From assembly GCA_002171155.1 (NCBI GenBank), contig NHHF01000049.1, positions 1-14,843 of the forward strand: a stretch of DNA of 14,843 nt. Reading direction: 5' to 3'. The stretch is from Betaproteobacteria bacterium TMED156 (GTDB lineage: Bacteria > Pseudomonadota > Gammaproteobacteria > Burkholderiales > Burkholderiaceae_A). A program made the position numbers and the translations under genes. This document shows positions 13,949-14,843 of the stretch, piece after piece. The notes below the pieces were generated by a model. It was given only the letters and a program-made list of their open reading frames with translations. It searched no databases and was not told the origin of the DNA. The number at the start of each line of letters is the position of its first letter. The first letter of the stretch is position 1.

Positions 13949-14843
13949 TTTTTTATTTCTTTTTCTACATTCTCTAGTGCAACTAATAAAGCTTCTTTAA
14001 TTGCAGTTTCATAAGCTCCATGTCCCGCACCATGAACTCGAGTTATGAAAGAATTAGGTAATTTCATATATAAAAGCTCAGAAGTTTCAGGCGGGCATAT
14101 GGTGTCTATTTGTCCTTGAACAATATATGTTGGCATTTCGTTTAAACAAGACAAATTTTTAAGCAATTCTCCTGGTTCTAGAAAACACTTGTTTTTTAAA
14201 TAGTGTAGATGCACTTTCATACTGGCTAATATTCTATTATTTTCACCCGGATTTGTATTAGGAACTTCCTTTTTGTCTCTTTGTGTATAGGTTAACCTCA
14301 TAGCTGCCTCTTCCCAATTCCGCCATTTTTTTGCATATTTGACTGCCTCCTCACGATTTGGTGAGAAAACTTGATCATAGTAATAATTTATTATTGATGA
14401 TGAGTCATTTTCCTCAAAATCAATATCTGCAGTAAAACTGTTCCATTCTCTTGGCATGAAACGCCTTAATTCAAATAAAAACCAATCAATTTCACGTGAA
14501 GATGCAAAAAAAATTCCTCTTAACACCAAAGCCGATACATTTTTTGGGTAAGAAATTGCATACATTATTGCCAAAGTTGATCCCCATGACCCACCAAAAA
14601 CTACCCACCTTTGGATTTTTAACTTTAATCTAAGATCTTCTATGTCATTAAGCAAAAGTTGAGTATTGTTTTCTTCGGTTTCTCCTGCTGGCTTACTAAG
14701 TCCACAACCTCTTTGATCAAAAAATACAGCAAACCATTTCTTTGGATCAAAAAAAGTTTTGCTTGTTTCACTACAACCACTACCCGGACCACCATGTAAA
14801 AAAACAACTGGAATTCCGTCGCTATTGCCAACACATTCATAAT
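13945..14843 (-). CDS. pip: Proline iminopeptidase (alpha/beta hydrolase), 5' end outside the window
   Basis: This cytoplasmic serine peptidase removes N-terminal proline from peptides. The frame is open from the window edge to TGA at 13947-13945, about 298 residues, and by comparison with family members of about 315 it lacks only some 15-20 N-terminal residues. The oxyanion motif HGGPGSGC is followed by DQRGCG, the nucleophile elbow GGSWGS, the acid in QGQIDTICP and the catalytic histidine in GAGHGA, together with the RNWEEAAMRL segment of the cap, all typical of peptidase family S33. The apparent start at TTG 14655 is only the first start-like codon inside the gene; the coding sequence runs past it without interruption. 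The stop overlaps the kinase start by 4 nt (ATGA), making peptidase, kinase and regulator one probable operon. Confidence 0.94.
   Translation of the reverse strand, partial: YECVGNSDGIPVVFLHGGPGSGCSETSKTFFDPKKWFAVFFDQRGCGLSKPAGETEENNTQLLLNDIEDLRLKLKIQRWVVFGGSWGSTLAIMYAISYPKNVSALVLRGIFFASSREIDWFLFELRRFMPREWNSFTADIDFEENDSSSIINYYYDQVFSPNREEAVKYAKKWRNWEEAAMRLTYTQRDKKEVPNTNPGENNRILASMKVHLHYLKNKCFLEPGELLKNLSCLNEMPTYIVQGQIDTICPPETSELLYMKLPNSFITRVHGAGHGAYETAIKEALLVALENVEKEIKK

Noticed and set aside
14640..14840. 66-residue minus-strand frame that might suggest a frameshifted proline iminopeptidase
   Set aside because: The true peptidase frame is continuous from the window edge through the motif HGGPGSGC to the stop. 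The other frame only contains chance ATG and valine-rich codons.
1..14843. CRISPR arrays, insertion sequences, phage or toxin-antitoxin genes
   Set aside because: No regularly spaced repeats, transposase motifs, terminal repeats or small paired toxin-antitoxin frames were seen on either strand.

Overview
The window is an AT-rich, tightly packed chromosomal segment, by eye about one third G+C, with gaps mostly under 200 bp. Gene content points to a proteobacterium: an L28-L33 ribosomal pair, a Tat-exported high-potential iron-sulfur protein (HiPIP), glutathione reductase, a TonB-receptor-type outer-membrane C-terminus and an NAD-linked molybdenum/tungsten formate dehydrogenase. A streamlined aquatic beta- or gammaproteobacterium is the best guess, with beta slightly preferred. 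This is inference from family content, not a phylogenetic placement.

Layout. Positions 1-180 hold the last 14 codons of an outer-membrane protein on the plus strand and a strong rho-independent terminator. On the minus strand, ispH is followed after 4 nt by a tRNA-Thr(CGT) gene. A divergent promoter region leads to rpmB-rpmG on the plus strand, then a HiPIP gene with a one-base frameshift, then a ketopantoate-reductase-family gene. Converging on these are glutathione reductase and a DUF475/TerC-like membrane protein on the minus strand. A LysR-type regulator is divergent from glutathione reductase and lies directly upstream of a two-gene formate dehydrogenase operon on the plus strand. The operon encodes a fused NuoE-NuoF-like beta subunit and a 946-residue catalytic alpha subunit. 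Converging on it with a 1-bp gap is a minus-strand set: proline iminopeptidase (cut by the window edge), a hybrid-domain sensor kinase with a LapD/MoxY-type input region, and a NarL-type response regulator.

How it works together. The centre and right half look like a C1/formate energy module. Formate is oxidised to CO2 with electrons passed to NAD+, under probable local control by the LysR protein and possibly by the neighbouring two-component system, whose kinase resembles those of the MoxY/FlhS type found near C1 genes. Glutathione reductase supplies reduced glutathione, which many methylotrophs use in formaldehyde oxidation to formate; that link is only contextual here.

The two most notable observations are both at the level of decoding. 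The formate dehydrogenase beta subunit has no ATG, GTG or TTG start that would give a complete N-terminal domain, but has an ATT codon behind a good Shine-Dalgarno sequence. The HiPIP gene is interrupted by one extra T in a T6 run while the rest of its reading frame is fully conserved. I saw no CRISPR array, insertion sequence, phage gene or wholly unknown gene cluster. No stretch longer than 300 bp lacks a gene.
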